The notes under the pieces are model-generated. The model saw only the letters and a program-made list of their open reading frames with translations, did not search any database and had not been told where the DNA came from. DNA of 64,000 nucleotides, taken from Actinomycetospora endophytica. GTDB lineage: Bacteria > Actinomycetota > Actinomycetes > Mycobacteriales > Pseudonocardiaceae. How positions within the stretch are numbered: position 1 is the first letter of the stretch; each line of letters starts with the position of its first letter. Location of the stretch: assembly GCF_021026375.1 (NCBI RefSeq), contig NZ_JAJNDB010000004.1, positions 124,001-188,000 on the forward strand, written 5' to 3'. A program made the position numbers and the translations under genes. Shown here piece by piece: positions 25,650 to 33,806 of the stretch.

Positions 25650-26740
25650 GCCTGCTCACCCTGCCCGCTCGCGGCGGCCGGCGGAACCGCCCGGGCGGCG
25701 AGCATCGACGACACCCACGACACCCTCGGATGCGCGTCGACCAGCAGCGCCTTGACCAGCAGCGTCAACGGCACCGCCAGCACCGCGCCGAGCGGCCCGA
25801 GCATCCACGCCCAGAACCCGAGCGACAGGAACACCACCGTCAGCGAGAGCCCGACCGCGTCGCCGATGTAGCGGGGCTGCACCAACGAGCAGAGCACGAA
25901 GTTGACGACGACGTAGATGACGACCACGAGCACGAACCGCGTCCAGCCGCCCTCGAGCAGGGCCAGCACCGCCGGCGGGACGATCCCGATGAAGAACCCG
26001 ACGTACGGGATGTAGTTGGTGATGAACGCCAGCACGCCCCACAGCAGGGCCAGCGGTATCCCGAGGGCCAGCAGGGCGACGGTGTCCACGACCGCGGTGA
26101 GCAGACCGAAGATCGTCGTGACGACGAGGAAGCGCCGGGTGTTGACGGCGAACGCCTCCAGGGCGGCCGCGGTGGCCGGCCGCGCCTCGGCGAGGACCGC
26201 GAGCTTGGCGCGGAAGCCGCCGGACTCGATGGTCAGGAACAGCATCACCGACAGCAGGAACACCACGTTCCCGGTGAGCCCGACGACCCCGCCCAGCACG
26301 GTCGCCAGCACGCCCGCGACGCGCCCGAGGTCGAGCGAGGCGGCGATCTCGGCGAGCGGTACCGGCCCGATGCCGTGCTCGCGCAGCAGGGCGAACACCG
26401 AGCCCAGCAGCTCGTAGGCCTCCGCGCGATACCCCGGGAGCAGGGTGATCAGGCGCGCCACCGACGCGACGATCCCGCCCGCCAGCACGACGATCACCGC
26501 GTAGACCAGCACCAGCAGCACCAGGCCGGCCGCCCAGCGGGGGAGCCCGCGTCGGTGCAGCCAGCCGTGGACGGGCCGCACCGTGATCACGACGACGAGC
26601 GCGAGCATGACGGGGGCGATCAGCCACCCCACCGCCCGCACCCCGGTCGCCAGGATCACCGCGGCCGCGCCGCCGACGAGCAGCACCACGATCGACCCCG
26701 TGCCGCCGCGCCGTGGCGCCGGGTCCGCTGCGGAAGTCAC
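25646..26740 (-). CDS. AI-2E family transporter (second copy)
   Basis: 364 residues, about eight membrane helices, with FITNYIPYVGFFIGIVPPA and QPRYIGDAVGLSLTVVFL as hallmarks. It is a paralogue of the protein at 10027-11283 but lacks the acidic C-terminal tail. GTG 26740 is chosen because GAGAGGGG lies 7 nt upstream; a GTG 3 nt earlier is also possible. It is divergent from a GAP-family gene, echoing the pairing at 9.3-11.3 kb. Coupled downstream to the small split-barrel protein. Confidence 0.85.
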   Translation of the reverse strand: MTSAADPAPRRGGTGSIVVLLVGGAAAVILATGVRAVGWLIAPVMLALVVVITVRPVHGWLHRRGLPRWAAGLVLLVLVYAVIVVLAGGIVASVARLITLLPGYRAEAYELLGSVFALLREHGIGPVPLAEIAASLDLGRVAGVLATVLGGVVGLTGNVVFLLSVMLFLTIESGGFRAKLAVLAEARPATAAALEAFAVNTRRFLVVTTIFGLLTAVVDTVALLALGIPLALLWGVLAFITNYIPYVGFFIGIVPPAVLALLEGGWTRFVLVVVIYVVVNFVLCSLVQPRYIGDAVGLSLTVVFLSLGFWAWMLGPLGAVLAVPLTLLVKALLVDAHPRVSWVSSMLAARAVPPAAASGQGEQA

Positions 26741-26879
26741 CACTGCACCCCTCTCGAGAGCCCCCACCAGAACCCCCGAGCGGTGTGCCGGGTCGCTACC
26801 TTATCGCCGGACGAGACGATGATCGACGGATTCCGGCCTCGCCCGGGTCGTCGTCACCGAGGATCGCCGGGAGGCCGGG

Positions 26880-27542
26880 ATGAGCACGGAGGCCGCGCTG
26901 CTCGGCGTCATCAGCGCCTTCCGCGCGACCCCGTTGGCCGTGATCTACGGCCTGCTGCTCGCCCCGAGGCCGGCGCGGCTGCTCCTCGCCTACACCCTCG
27001 CCGGCCTTTTCGTGAGCCTGGCGGTCGGGATCGCGGTGGTGGCGGGCTTCCACGAGAGCGCGCCGAGCCGGGACGCCGGCACGACGCGCATGGTGATCGA
27101 CCTCGTGCTCGGCGTCGTCGCGCTGGGCTACGCGGCGGGACGTGCCGCGGGCCGTTTCGCGGGCGACCCGACGAGCTCGCGGGACCCGCTCGGGGGAGCG
27201 CTCGGCGCCCGGTTGCGCCGGCCCTCGACGCTGGTCGCCGGGGCGGCGGGCGGGCTGACCAACCTCCCGGGCCTGTTCTACATCGCGGGCCTCGTCGCGA
27301 TCCTGCAGACCGAGCCGAGCGGGCCGAACGGCGTCGTGCAGGTCCTGATCTACAACGTGCTGCGGTTCGCGGTGCCCCTCGCCGCCCTGGTCGCGGCCTC
27401 GGTGAACCCGGCCCGGACCCGGGAGCTGACCGACGCGCTGCACGCGTGGGGCACCCGGCACAGCGGTCGGCTCGTGGTGGGCGTGTGCGCGGTCGCCGGT
27501 CTGTTCCTCGCCGTGAAGGGGCTGACCGGCCTGCTGGGCTAG
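26880..27542 (+). CDS. GAP-family (SfLAP-like) membrane protein, second copy
   Basis: 220 residues, six hydrophobic segments. FRATPLAVIYGLLLAPRPAR, then LTNLPGLFYIAGLVAILQ and VLIYNVLRFAVPLAAL align with the copy at 9296-9961. GGGAGG precedes ATG 26880. The 3' end overlaps the convergent Crp/Fnr gene by 4 nt. It shares a 139-nt divergent region with the AI-2E transporter; no regulon motif was found there. Confidence 0.83.
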   Translation: MSTEAALLGVISAFRATPLAVIYGLLLAPRPARLLLAYTLAGLFVSLAVGIAVVAGFHESAPSRDAGTTRMVIDLVLGVVALGYAAGRAAGRFAGDPTSSRDPLGGALGARLRRPSTLVAGAAGGLTNLPGLFYIAGLVAILQTEPSGPNGVVQVLIYNVLRFAVPLAALVAASVNPARTRELTDALHAWGTRHSGRLVVGVCAVAGLFLAVKGLTGLLG

Positions 27543-28195
27543 AACCCGGCGGACCCGCGGTGGGCCAGCCCGGCCGCATCGAGCACCACGATGCGCCCGC
27601 GCCGCAGTTCGAGCAGGCCGTCGGCGGCGACCGAGCGCAGCACCCGGTTCACGGTCGCGCGGCTGGCTCCGGCGAGCGAGGCCAGCTCGTCCTGGGTCAG
27701 CGGGATCTGGGTGGGCGCCGCGCCGGAGCGGTACTGGCGCTCGAGGTCGGTCAGCCGCCGCAGCACCCGGGTCTCGACCGGCAGGTGCAGCGCCTCCACG
27801 AGCAGGCCGGACAGGCGCCGGACGTCCGCGGCGAGCGTCTGCAGGACGAACGCGTCGGCGCCGGCGTTGGTCCGCCGCAGCCGGTGGAACGTCTCGGCGG
27901 TGAACGACCACGCCTCGGTGGCCTCCAGCGCGATCACCGATGCACTGCGCCGCGCGCCGCTCTCGATCAGGGCGAGCTCCCCGACGACCTCGCCCGGACC
28001 GACCACCGCGAACGTCACCGAGTCGCCCAGCGGCGTCGCGGCGCGCACCGCCATCCGTCCGACGTCGACCAGCAGGAACGTGTCCGCCGGATCGCCCTCG
28101 TGGAACACCACCTCCCGGGGCGCGAACCGCCGCCGGCGTCCGCTGGCGAGCACCTGGCGCCGGTCCTCGGCCGACATGCCCGCGAGCAGCTCCAC
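27539..28195 (-). CDS. Crp/Fnr-family transcriptional regulator
   Basis: 218 residues. The cyclic-nucleotide-binding-like fold (FAPREVVFHEGDPADTFLLV, later GPGEVVGELALIESGARRSA) is followed by a dimer helix and a Crp HTH (LTQDELASLAGASRATVNRV). The GELALIESGARRSAS phosphate-binding cassette resembles that of true Crp proteins, so cAMP or a similar ligand is possible. No Fe-S cysteines. Start is GTG 28195, 8 nt after a TACTGT -10, implying a leaderless mRNA. A palindrome just upstream may be its own site. Confidence 0.87.
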   Translation of the reverse strand: MELLAGMSAEDRRQVLASGRRRRFAPREVVFHEGDPADTFLLVDVGRMAVRAATPLGDSVTFAVVGPGEVVGELALIESGARRSASVIALEATEAWSFTAETFHRLRRTNAGADAFVLQTLAADVRRLSGLLVEALHLPVETRVLRRLTDLERQYRSGAAPTQIPLTQDELASLAGASRATVNRVLRSVAADGLLELRRGRIVVLDAAGLAHRGSAGF

Positions 28196-28220
28196 GGAGC
28201 GGAACAGTAGTCGGGACGAA

Positions 28221-28238
28221 CTGTCGCGGGGGTGACAG
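28221..28238. promoter_or_regulatory. 18-bp palindrome upstream of the Crp/Fnr gene
   Basis: CTGTC-N8-GACAG; inner bases TGTCGC-N4-GTGACA, the same as at 3092-3107. It lies just upstream of the TACTGT -10 (28209-28204) of the regulator gene, suggesting autoregulation. Confidence 0.45.
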
Positions 28239-28327
28239 ACGCACCGTCACCGGCGGGACGGACATCCCGGCGGACCGGGGCGATTCTTCACGGGTCGATG
28301 CCGACCGATCCCCGGAGCGTGAGTCCC

Positions 28328-29062
28328 ATGACCGTCACCAGCCCCACCACCCCCGGCGCCCGCCACCAGCTCGCCCCCGAGACGTCAGCGGAGTCCGGCA
28401 CCGAGTCGTCCCCACCGGGCCGGGTGTACCCCCTGGCCGCGAGGGGTGCCGCGATCGTGCTGCCGCTCGGGGCGGTCCTCGCCGCGGTGAGCACGGTGTT
28501 CGACCCGCACTCGACCGAGCCCGAGCCGCGCGGCATGTACGTCGCCTACGGCGCCGACCCCGCGGGCGCCGATGTCGCGGCGACGGTGCTGCACTACGGG
28601 TTCCTCTCCCTCGCCGTCGGGCTGCTGCTCGCCGGGTTGGCGCTCACGTCCCGACGGGGCCGGGCTCTCGCCGTGGTCGGTGGGTTCCTGGGCTTCCTCG
28701 GCTTCGCGAACCTGTCCGGCGCCGTGACCGAGGACTGGTTCGACGCGCAGATGGCCGCCGCGCTCGGTCCGGACACCGCGATGGCGCTCAGTCAGAAGGC
28801 ACTCGCGATGCCGGCGCTGACCGCGGGCTGGATGGTCCCGATGATGCTCGGCTTCTCGCTCGGCCCGGTGCTGCTCGTCGCCGGCCTGGCCCGCGCGCGG
28901 GTGGTGCGCTGGTGGGTGCTGGTCCTGCCGGTGGCCTGCACGGTCATGTTCACCGTCGGCGACGGGCTCGGCCCGGTCGGCTTCCTCGCCACGCTCGCCG
29001 CGTGGGCGGTCTTCGGCCTGATCCTCGGGCGGGCGTTCTGGACGGCGCCCGCCCGGGACTGA
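28328..29062 (+). CDS. Polytopic membrane protein of unknown function
   Basis: 244 residues. A polar N-terminus of about 35 residues precedes six to seven hydrophobic helices. A periplasmic-looking loop (FDPHSTEPEPRGMYVAYGAD) follows the first helix, and VTEDWFDAQMAAALG forms another loop. It ends GRAFWTAPARD. No known motif. ATG 28328 was chosen as the last Met before the conserved part; ATG 28298 is an alternative. It is convergent with the SMP-30 gene, 4 nt apart. Confidence 0.68.
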   Translation: MTVTSPTTPGARHQLAPETSAESGTESSPPGRVYPLAARGAAIVLPLGAVLAAVSTVFDPHSTEPEPRGMYVAYGADPAGADVAATVLHYGFLSLAVGLLLAGLALTSRRGRALAVVGGFLGFLGFANLSGAVTEDWFDAQMAAALGPDTAMALSQKALAMPALTAGWMVPMMLGFSLGPVLLVAGLARARVVRWWVLVLPVACTVMFTVGDGLGPVGFLATLAAWAVFGLILGRAFWTAPARD

Positions 29063-29066
29063 GGGC

Positions 29067-29954
29067 TCAGGCGGCCGGGACCTCGACGGTCGTGGCCAAC
29101 AGGGCGCCCTCGCGGGCCGCGCGACGGTTGTGCTCCAGGAAGTCCGGCGCCGCGCACAGGTAGAGCGTCCGGCCGTCGGAGCCGCCGAGCCCGCACGCGA
29201 ACACGCCGGTGCCGGGGGAGACCTCGTCGACGATCTCGCCGCCCTCCCGGACCCGCAGGGCCCGGCCGCCGAGGGCGTCGGCGATCCAGAGGCAGCCCTC
29301 GGCATCGAGCGTGCACCCGTCGGGCGCGACCGACAGCTCGGCGAGGGCCTTCTCCTGAGCGGTCTCGGTGGGCACCGGGCCGAACGACGCCCACGTCCGG
29401 CGCCGGCCCAGCCCGCCGTCGTCGGCGATGTCGAACGCGGAGACGCGGTTGCCCAGGGTCTCGTCGACGAGCAGCGTCTTCCCGCCCCCGGTCACGACGC
29501 TGCCGTTCGGGAACCACAGGTCGCTCGCCGCCAGATGGACGCTGCCGTCGGGGTCGACCCGGTGGAGCGCGGTCGTCGCGATGGCTGCCCCGCCCATGAG
29601 GTCGAAGCCGAAGTTCCCCACCCAGGCCCGGCCGGTCGTGTCCACGACCATGTCGTTGAGCTGCGAGGACACAACGTGGGACAGATCGGCGTGGGTGGCC
29701 AGCGTGCCGTCCGCCTCCCGGCGCAGGATCCGCTGGTCGCGCTGCGAGACGACGAGCAGCCGGCCGTCGGGCAGCCAGCCCAGGCCCGAGGGCTGCTGCT
29801 CGACCTCGGCCTCGGTGCGCAGGTCGCCGCCGTCCTCGGTGACCGAGAGGACGCGCGCGGTGTAGAAGTCGACGAACCAGAGGCGCCCGTCGTGCCATCG
29901 CGGGCACTCGGTGAAGGTCAGCCCGTCGATCACGGTCCTGATGTCGCGGCTCAT
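29067..29954 (-). CDS. SMP-30/gluconolactonase-like calcium-dependent lactonase
   Basis: 295 residues forming a six-bladed propeller of the SMP-30 family. GLTFTECPRWHDGRLWFVDF places the metal-ligand Glu, QLNDMVVDTTGRAWVGNFGF gives the ligand Asn-Asp, LWFPNGSVVTGGGKTLLVDE the next Asn, and APDGCTLDAEGCLWIADA the last Asp pair. Hydrolyses sugar or other lactones; likely cytoplasmic since no signal peptide is seen. GGAGG lies before ATG 29954. Confidence 0.87.
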   Translation of the reverse strand: MSRDIRTVIDGLTFTECPRWHDGRLWFVDFYTARVLSVTEDGGDLRTEAEVEQQPSGLGWLPDGRLLVVSQRDQRILRREADGTLATHADLSHVVSSQLNDMVVDTTGRAWVGNFGFDLMGGAAIATTALHRVDPDGSVHLAASDLWFPNGSVVTGGGKTLLVDETLGNRVSAFDIADDGGLGRRRTWASFGPVPTETAQEKALAELSVAPDGCTLDAEGCLWIADALGGRALRVREGGEIVDEVSPGTGVFACGLGGSDGRTLYLCAAPDFLEHNRRAAREGALLATTVEVPAA

Positions 29955-30022
29955 CCCGGCCTCCGGTGTCGTCGGGGCCACCCCGGTGCGGCCCGGGGCA
30001 CCCTAACGTCGGGGTCGGGCCG

Positions 30023-30451
30023 TCAGAACCGGCGCGGTCCGAAGCGCCCGGCGAGCAGGAACACGATCGGGAAGAACGCCAGGCCGGCGGGCTGACCGCC
30101 CACCACGACGAGCAGCACGATGCCGATCACGGCCAGCAGCGGCAGGAGCGCCATCGCGGTGTGACGGTGGCCCAGCGGATGGCGGTCGGGTGCCTTCTCG
30201 GGGACCGCCGGCGGGCCCGCGGCCGGGGAGAACTCCGGGTGCGGCGCCGGGAGATCGGTGAACAGTTCCTCGAGCTCGTGGCGGTGGGTCGCGGTCCCGG
30301 CCACCCCGGAGCGCTCGCCGTACTCGGTCACGTCGAGGCGGCCGGCCTCGAAGTGGGTGTCGAGTGCGCGCATGGCCGCCGCCCGCTCCTCGTGGCCGAC
30401 CCGGAGATCCGGGGGCTCGGCCGGTACCCGGCCCGCGTCCTCACTCATCAC
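30023..30451 (-). CDS. DUF1707 domain protein with C-terminal membrane hairpin
   Basis: 142 residues. DLRVGHEERAAAMRALDTHF, then EAGRLDVTEYGER is the DUF1707 (SHOCT-like) module near the N-terminus. A His/Pro-rich linker leads to two hydrophobic segments (ALLPLLAVIGIVLLVVVGG and FFPIVFLLAGRFG). Such proteins are common small membrane-linked factors of unknown function in actinomycetes. Confidence 0.84.
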   Translation of the reverse strand: MMSEDAGRVPAEPPDLRVGHEERAAAMRALDTHFEAGRLDVTEYGERSGVAGTATHRHELEELFTDLPAPHPEFSPAAGPPAVPEKAPDRHPLGHRHTAMALLPLLAVIGIVLLVVVGGQPAGLAFFPIVFLLAGRFGPRRF

Positions 30452-30508
30452 CCCATGGTGCGCCTTCCGCGGCGAAGCGGTGGTGAGAAGCGGGCCGTGG
30501 GATGCGGA

Positions 30509-31302
30509 TCAGCCCGGCACGATCCCGGCCGCGCCGTAGACGCCGACCGGGGCCGCCGCCCCCGGCGCGGGCCACTCGGCGACGTCCACGAGCCCCGGCG
30601 GCACCAGGTCGAGCCCGGCGAAGAACGCGGCCAGCTCGGCGCGGGTGCGCAGGGTGAGCTCGGTGGCGCTCCCGCGCATCGCCTCGGCGACGCCGTGCAG
30701 TGCCGCCGCGAGGGCCGGGTCGTCCTGGTCCTCGCTGTTGTGGCTCATCGCGACGACGCTGCCCGGTGCGAGCGCGTCGCGGTAGCGCCCGACCAGCGCG
30801 GCGGCGTCGTCGGTCACGAAGTGCAGGAGCGCCACCATGAGCACCCCGATCGGCCGCGCGAGATCGAGCAGGCCGGCGACCCCGGGGCGGCGAACACCGA
30901 CTCCGGGTCGCGGACGTCGGCCCGGGTCACGGTGACCGAGGGCAGGTCGGCGGTGATCTCCTGGGCGTGCGCGACCGCGACCGGCTCGAAGTCGACGTAG
31001 GCGATCCGCACGCCCGGGTCGATCGCGTGGGCGATCTCGTGGACGTTCCCGACCGTCGGGACCCCGGAGCCCAGGTCGAGGAACTGGTCGATGCCGCGCT
31101 CGAGGCACCAGCGCACGACCGACCCGAGGAACGCGCGGTTCGCCTGGGCCGAGCGCGTGATGTCGGGGTAGGCGGCCATGGTGCGGGCCGCCTGCTCGCG
31201 GTCCACGGCGAAGTTGTGCGATCCGCCGAGGATGTAGTCGTAGATCCGGGCGGCGTTCGCCCGCTCGAAATCGATCCCGGCCTCCAGGAAGTCGTCCCCC
31301 AC
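30509..31302 (-). pseudogene. SAM-dependent methyltransferase (PF04672/DUF574-type) broken by a one-base frameshift
   Basis: The 5' frame encodes FERANAARIYDYILGGSHNF, FLDLGSGVPTVGNVHEIA and VDFEPVAVAHAQEI, hallmarks of this actinobacterial methyltransferase family, but runs out of frame at about 30880-30890. The next frame continues exactly where the family should: VAGLLDLARPIGVLMVALLH, then ALAPGSVVAMSHNSEDQDD, ending at 30509. The total length is one base short of 265 codons, which is the family's normal size. The break sits at a CCCCGGGG run (30880-30887). A genuine null allele and a base-calling error are both possible. Confidence 0.82.
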
Positions 31303-31344
31303 GGCGCAACGCTAGCGACGACGTCCGCGCCGCTCCCGCCCCCG

Positions 31345-31364
31345 TAGAGTGACACCCCGGTCAC
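31345..31364 (+). promoter_or_regulatory. -10 element and short palindrome before the TetR gene
   Basis: TAGAGT (31345-31350) has the A2/T6 pattern of a -10. GTGAC-ACCCCG-GTCAC (31349-31364) overlaps it and could be an autoregulatory TetR site. The arms are only 5 bp, so this is tentative. Confidence 0.35.
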
Positions 31365-31378
31365 ATCGGGAGGTGTGC

Positions 31379-31990
31379 GTGCCCGGAGGTCCGGCGCGGC
31401 GAGGCCGCTACCACCACGGCGACCTCGCGGCGACGCTCGTCGACGCGGGCCTTGCGCAGCTCGCGGAGACCGGGGTCGCGGCGTTCTCGGTGTCCGAGGT
31501 GGCGCGCCGGGTCGGCGTCAGCACGGCCGCGCCCTACCGGCACTTCGCCGACCGCGACCGCTTCCTGGCCGCCGTCGTCACCCGGGCCGCCGACGCGCTC
31601 GCCGCCGGGATCGCCCGCGCGCTCGACGAGGCCGGGCCGGACCCGCGGGAGCGGCTCGCCGCGGCGGCCGGGGCGTACACCGAGACGGTGTCCGTGCACC
31701 GCGTCGGCTTCGACGTGATCTTCGCGCCCGGGCTGCGGGAGCTGCGCGACGAGGAGCTGGCGCGCGCGGGGCGCGAGCTGACCGGCCTGCTGTTTCCTCC
31801 GGCGCTCGACCTGGCCGGTCCCGACGGGGCGCTGCGGCTGGTCGAGCAGGTCGTCGTGCTCGCGCACGGGTACGCGACGCTCGACGCCGACGGGTTCCTC
31901 TCGTCCGACCGCGTCACCGACGAACCCACGGCGGTGCGGGCCCGTCGGGCGGCAGCCGCGCTCATCGACGGTGCCGTCGGGCGTGGTTGA
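31379..31990 (+). CDS. TetR-family regulator with TetR_C_33-like C-terminus
   Basis: 203 residues. RGRYHHGDLAATLVDAGLAQ followed by FSVSEVARRVGVSTAAPYRH and FADRDRFLAAVV is a typical TetR HTH; the YHHGDL start is characteristic of a large actinobacterial and proteobacterial subfamily. The ligand domain has FDVIFAPGLRELRDEEL. GTG 31379 follows GGGAGG by 5 nt. Target unknown: it is divergent from the frameshifted methyltransferase. Confidence 0.87.
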   Translation: MPGGPARRGRYHHGDLAATLVDAGLAQLAETGVAAFSVSEVARRVGVSTAAPYRHFADRDRFLAAVVTRAADALAAGIARALDEAGPDPRERLAAAAGAYTETVSVHRVGFDVIFAPGLRELRDEELARAGRELTGLLFPPALDLAGPDGALRLVEQVVVLAHGYATLDADGFLSSDRVTDEPTAVRARRAAAALIDGAVGRG

Positions 31991-32106
31991 CCCAGCGTCA
32001 CCGTCCGCTGGTTCGTGGTTGCCCCGGAAGCACCAGGACGACCGTTGAATCGCGTGGCAGTGCTCACTTACAGTCGCACCATCGACCCTCGACGAGACGA
32101 GGACAC

Positions 32107-32373
32107 ATGGCCGACGACGACCCACGCGCCGACGCCATCGGACGGCTCAAGCACCGGCAGAGCTTCCAGCAGAACGCACTCATCTTCGCCGGCGTGGCGG
32201 TGCTGCTCGTCGTGATCTGGGCGATCAGCGGCGCCGGGTACTTCTGGCCGGTGTTCCCGATCGTCGGCCTGGCGATCGCGCTCGGCGCCCAGGCCTTCCA
32301 GCTCTACGGGCAGCGGCCGATCTCCGAGGACGACATCCAGCGCGAGATGCGGCGGCGGCCGACCGACGCCTAG
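32107..32373 (+). CDS. 2TM-domain small membrane protein
   Basis: 88 residues. AIGRLKHRQSFQQNALIFAG marks the start of the 2TM domain, with two helices (LIFAGVAVLLVVIWAIS and FWPVFPIVGLAIALGAQAF) and a charged tail. The gene is preceded by GACGAGACGAGGAC. The stop overlaps the convergent methyltransferase stop by 4 nt. Function unknown. Confidence 0.78.
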   Translation: MADDDPRADAIGRLKHRQSFQQNALIFAGVAVLLVVIWAISGAGYFWPVFPIVGLAIALGAQAFQLYGQRPISEDDIQREMRRRPTDA

Positions 32374-32999
32374 GCCACGTGCCGGATCCGGGCCACGACG
32401 GCGGGCAGGTCGACCAGGTCGCCGACCGCCTGGCCGGTCGCGGCGGCGTGGTCGGGGTTCGTGACCCGTCCGCGGTAGGTCGACTCCACCAGGCTCTCCA
32501 TGCGCCACGACGGCCCGGTGAAGGCGCCGGTGATCGCGTCGTCGTCGATCTGCGGGCCGAATCCGGGGCCGCGGGTCGACAGTGCGAGGACCACGACCTG
32601 TCCGCCGGGGACGACGGCGCCCGTCAGCGCCTCGGCGTAGCGGGCCCGGTCCTCGGCGTCGAAGACGTGGAACAGCGCGCTGTCGAGCACCGTGGCGTAC
32701 CGCCCGAGCTCACCCGGGTCCATGGCGTCCGCGACGGCGAACTCCGCGGGCACCCCGGCGGCCTCCGCCCGGGCGCGCGCCCGCTCGACGGCGGCCGGGG
32801 CGGAGTCCGCGCCGAGCACGCGGTACCCGAGGCGGCTGAGCAGGATCGTGTGCTCGCCCGTGCCGCAGCCGAGGTCCAGGACCGGCCCGGTGATCCCGCC
32901 GGCCCGCTCCAGTTCCACGACGGCGGGTTGCGGCTCGCCGATCACCCACGGCGGCTCACCGGTGCGGTAGAACTCCTCGAACCTGTTCGGCGAGGTCAT
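32370..32999 (-). CDS. Class I SAM-dependent methyltransferase
   Basis: 209 residues. FEEFYRTGEPPWVIGEPQPA, then VLDLGCGTGEHTILLSRLGY (motif I) and VLGADSAPAAVERARARA (motif II), with the acidic VLDSALFHVFDAEDRARY later. The family resembles small thiol or thiopurine-type methyltransferases (the PPW near the start is typical). Substrate unknown. Divergent from the 101-residue gene at 33134. Confidence 0.85.
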   Translation of the reverse strand: MTSPNRFEEFYRTGEPPWVIGEPQPAVVELERAGGITGPVLDLGCGTGEHTILLSRLGYRVLGADSAPAAVERARARAEAAGVPAEFAVADAMDPGELGRYATVLDSALFHVFDAEDRARYAEALTGAVVPGGQVVVLALSTRGPGFGPQIDDDAITGAFTGPSWRMESLVESTYRGRVTNPDHAAATGQAVGDLVDLPAVVARIRHVA

Positions 33000-33096
33000 G
33001 GTGTCCCCCGGCTACTCGAAGTGAATGTTCTGTCCTGATTGGCGAATGGTGTTCGGCCATCAGAGCGAGCGATGCTGCCGATCACTGGGGCGAGCG

Positions 33097-33109
33097 TGAC
33101 ATTCTGTCA
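33097..33109. promoter_or_regulatory. 13-bp palindrome TGACA-TTC-TGTCA
   Basis: Perfect inverted repeat 25 nt upstream of the next ATG, in a divergent intergenic region. A related TTCTGTC-x-TG occurs at 33028. Possible operator; regulator unknown. Confidence 0.3.
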
Positions 33110-33133
33110 TGTCCAGCGACAGAGGAGTCGTCC

Positions 33134-33439
33134 ATGAGCGTCGTCATCACGGTCAAGTTCCCCGTCAGTGCGGACACGATGGAGCGGGTCGTCACCGCGA
33201 ACGCCGACACGATGCAGGCCATCGCCGCCGACGGTCGGCGTCACGGGACCATCCACCACCAGTTCACCGCCGACCCGGACGGGAATGCGGTGGTGATCGA
33301 CGAATGGCCGGACGAGGATTCCTTCCACCGCTTCTTCGACGCGCAGGACGACATCAAGAAGGTCATGGCGGAGGCCGGCGTGACGGGTCCGCCCGAGGTC
33401 ACCGTGTACCGCACCCTCGACACGCCGGACCGTTTCTGA
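33134..33439 (+). CDS. ABM-like small dimeric alpha-beta barrel protein
   Basis: 101 residues. SVVITVKFPVSADTMERVVT, then a HGTIHHQFTADPDGNAVVID stretch and WPDEDSFHRFFDAQDDIKKV, give the beta-alpha-beta pattern of antibiotic-biosynthesis-monooxygenase-like proteins. The family includes cofactor-free oxygenases and haem-degrading enzymes; no specific residues identify the activity. GAGGAGTC precedes ATG 33134. Confidence 0.75.
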   Translation: MSVVITVKFPVSADTMERVVTANADTMQAIAADGRRHGTIHHQFTADPDGNAVVIDEWPDEDSFHRFFDAQDDIKKVMAEAGVTGPPEVTVYRTLDTPDRF

Positions 33440-33448
33440 CCCCGGAGG

Positions 33449-33658
33449 TCATTCGGCCGCGGTGGCGCGGCTGCGATGCGCGCGCACGCGGCGGCGCACC
33501 CCGCAGATCGCGGCCGAGCACCACCGGCGCCGCCCGCTGACGTCGTCGAAGAGCATGCCGCAGTCGTGGTCGTCGCAGGTCCGCAGGCGCGCGGCCGTCG
33601 GTCCGGCGAGGTGCTCCGCGGCCTGGCGCGCGATCCGGCCGAGCGCGGCCGTCGTCGT
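33449..33658 (-). pseudogene. 3' remnant of a CGNR zinc-finger regulator
   Basis: The last 70 codons encode ARLRTCDDHDCGMLFDDVSG, then RRRWCSAAICGVRRRVRAHR, the C-terminal CGNR zinc finger with its C-x4-C and C-x4-C-G pairs (CGVR in place of CGNR). The roughly 110-residue N-terminal domain normally present is missing; upstream sequence turns into proline/arginine-rich out-of-context translation at about 33658. It abuts an MFS remnant on the opposite strand. Confidence 0.6.
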
Positions 33659-33660
33659 CG

Positions 33661-33762
33661 GCGGTCGGTGGTGTGGCGGGGCTGCACCAGGCCGCGGTGG
33701 CCGGGGTCGCCCTGGCCGCGGTCGGGGTGGGGCTGGTGAGTCGTTCCGAGCGCCGGGCATGA
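33661..33762 (+). pseudogene. 3' remnant of an MFS-type transporter
   Basis: In this frame, AVGGVAGLHQAAVAGVALAA then VGVGLVSRSERRA and a stop look like the last transmembrane helix and basic tail of a major-facilitator protein. No coding sequence continues upstream. A strong terminator hairpin begins at the stop codon, supporting a true gene end. With the CGNR remnant it looks like the leftover 3' ends of a divergent regulator/exporter pair. Confidence 0.45.
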
Positions 33763-33797
33763 CGAAGGGCGCCCCCCTGGTCGGGGGCGCCCTCGTC
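33761..33797. terminator. Strong hairpin between convergent 3' ends
   Basis: GGGCGCCCCC-CTGGTC-GGGGGCGCCC, 10-bp perfect arms extended by GACGA/TCGTC with one bulge. It lies between the MFS remnant stop (33762) and the stop of the minus-strand gene at 33807. Likely bidirectional terminator. Confidence 0.7.
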
Positions 33798-33806
33798 GTG
33801 TCGGGG

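Noticed and set aside
26741..26879. Regulon control of the second AI-2E/GAP pair
   Set aside because: No site with both half-motifs was found in the divergent gap; TACCTT and TAAGGT hexamers exist but lack an upstream motif.
30509..31302. Programmed frameshifting of the methyltransferase
   Set aside because: No slippery heptamer or downstream pseudoknot is apparent, and the break is at a GC run typical of indels; a lesion or error is simpler.
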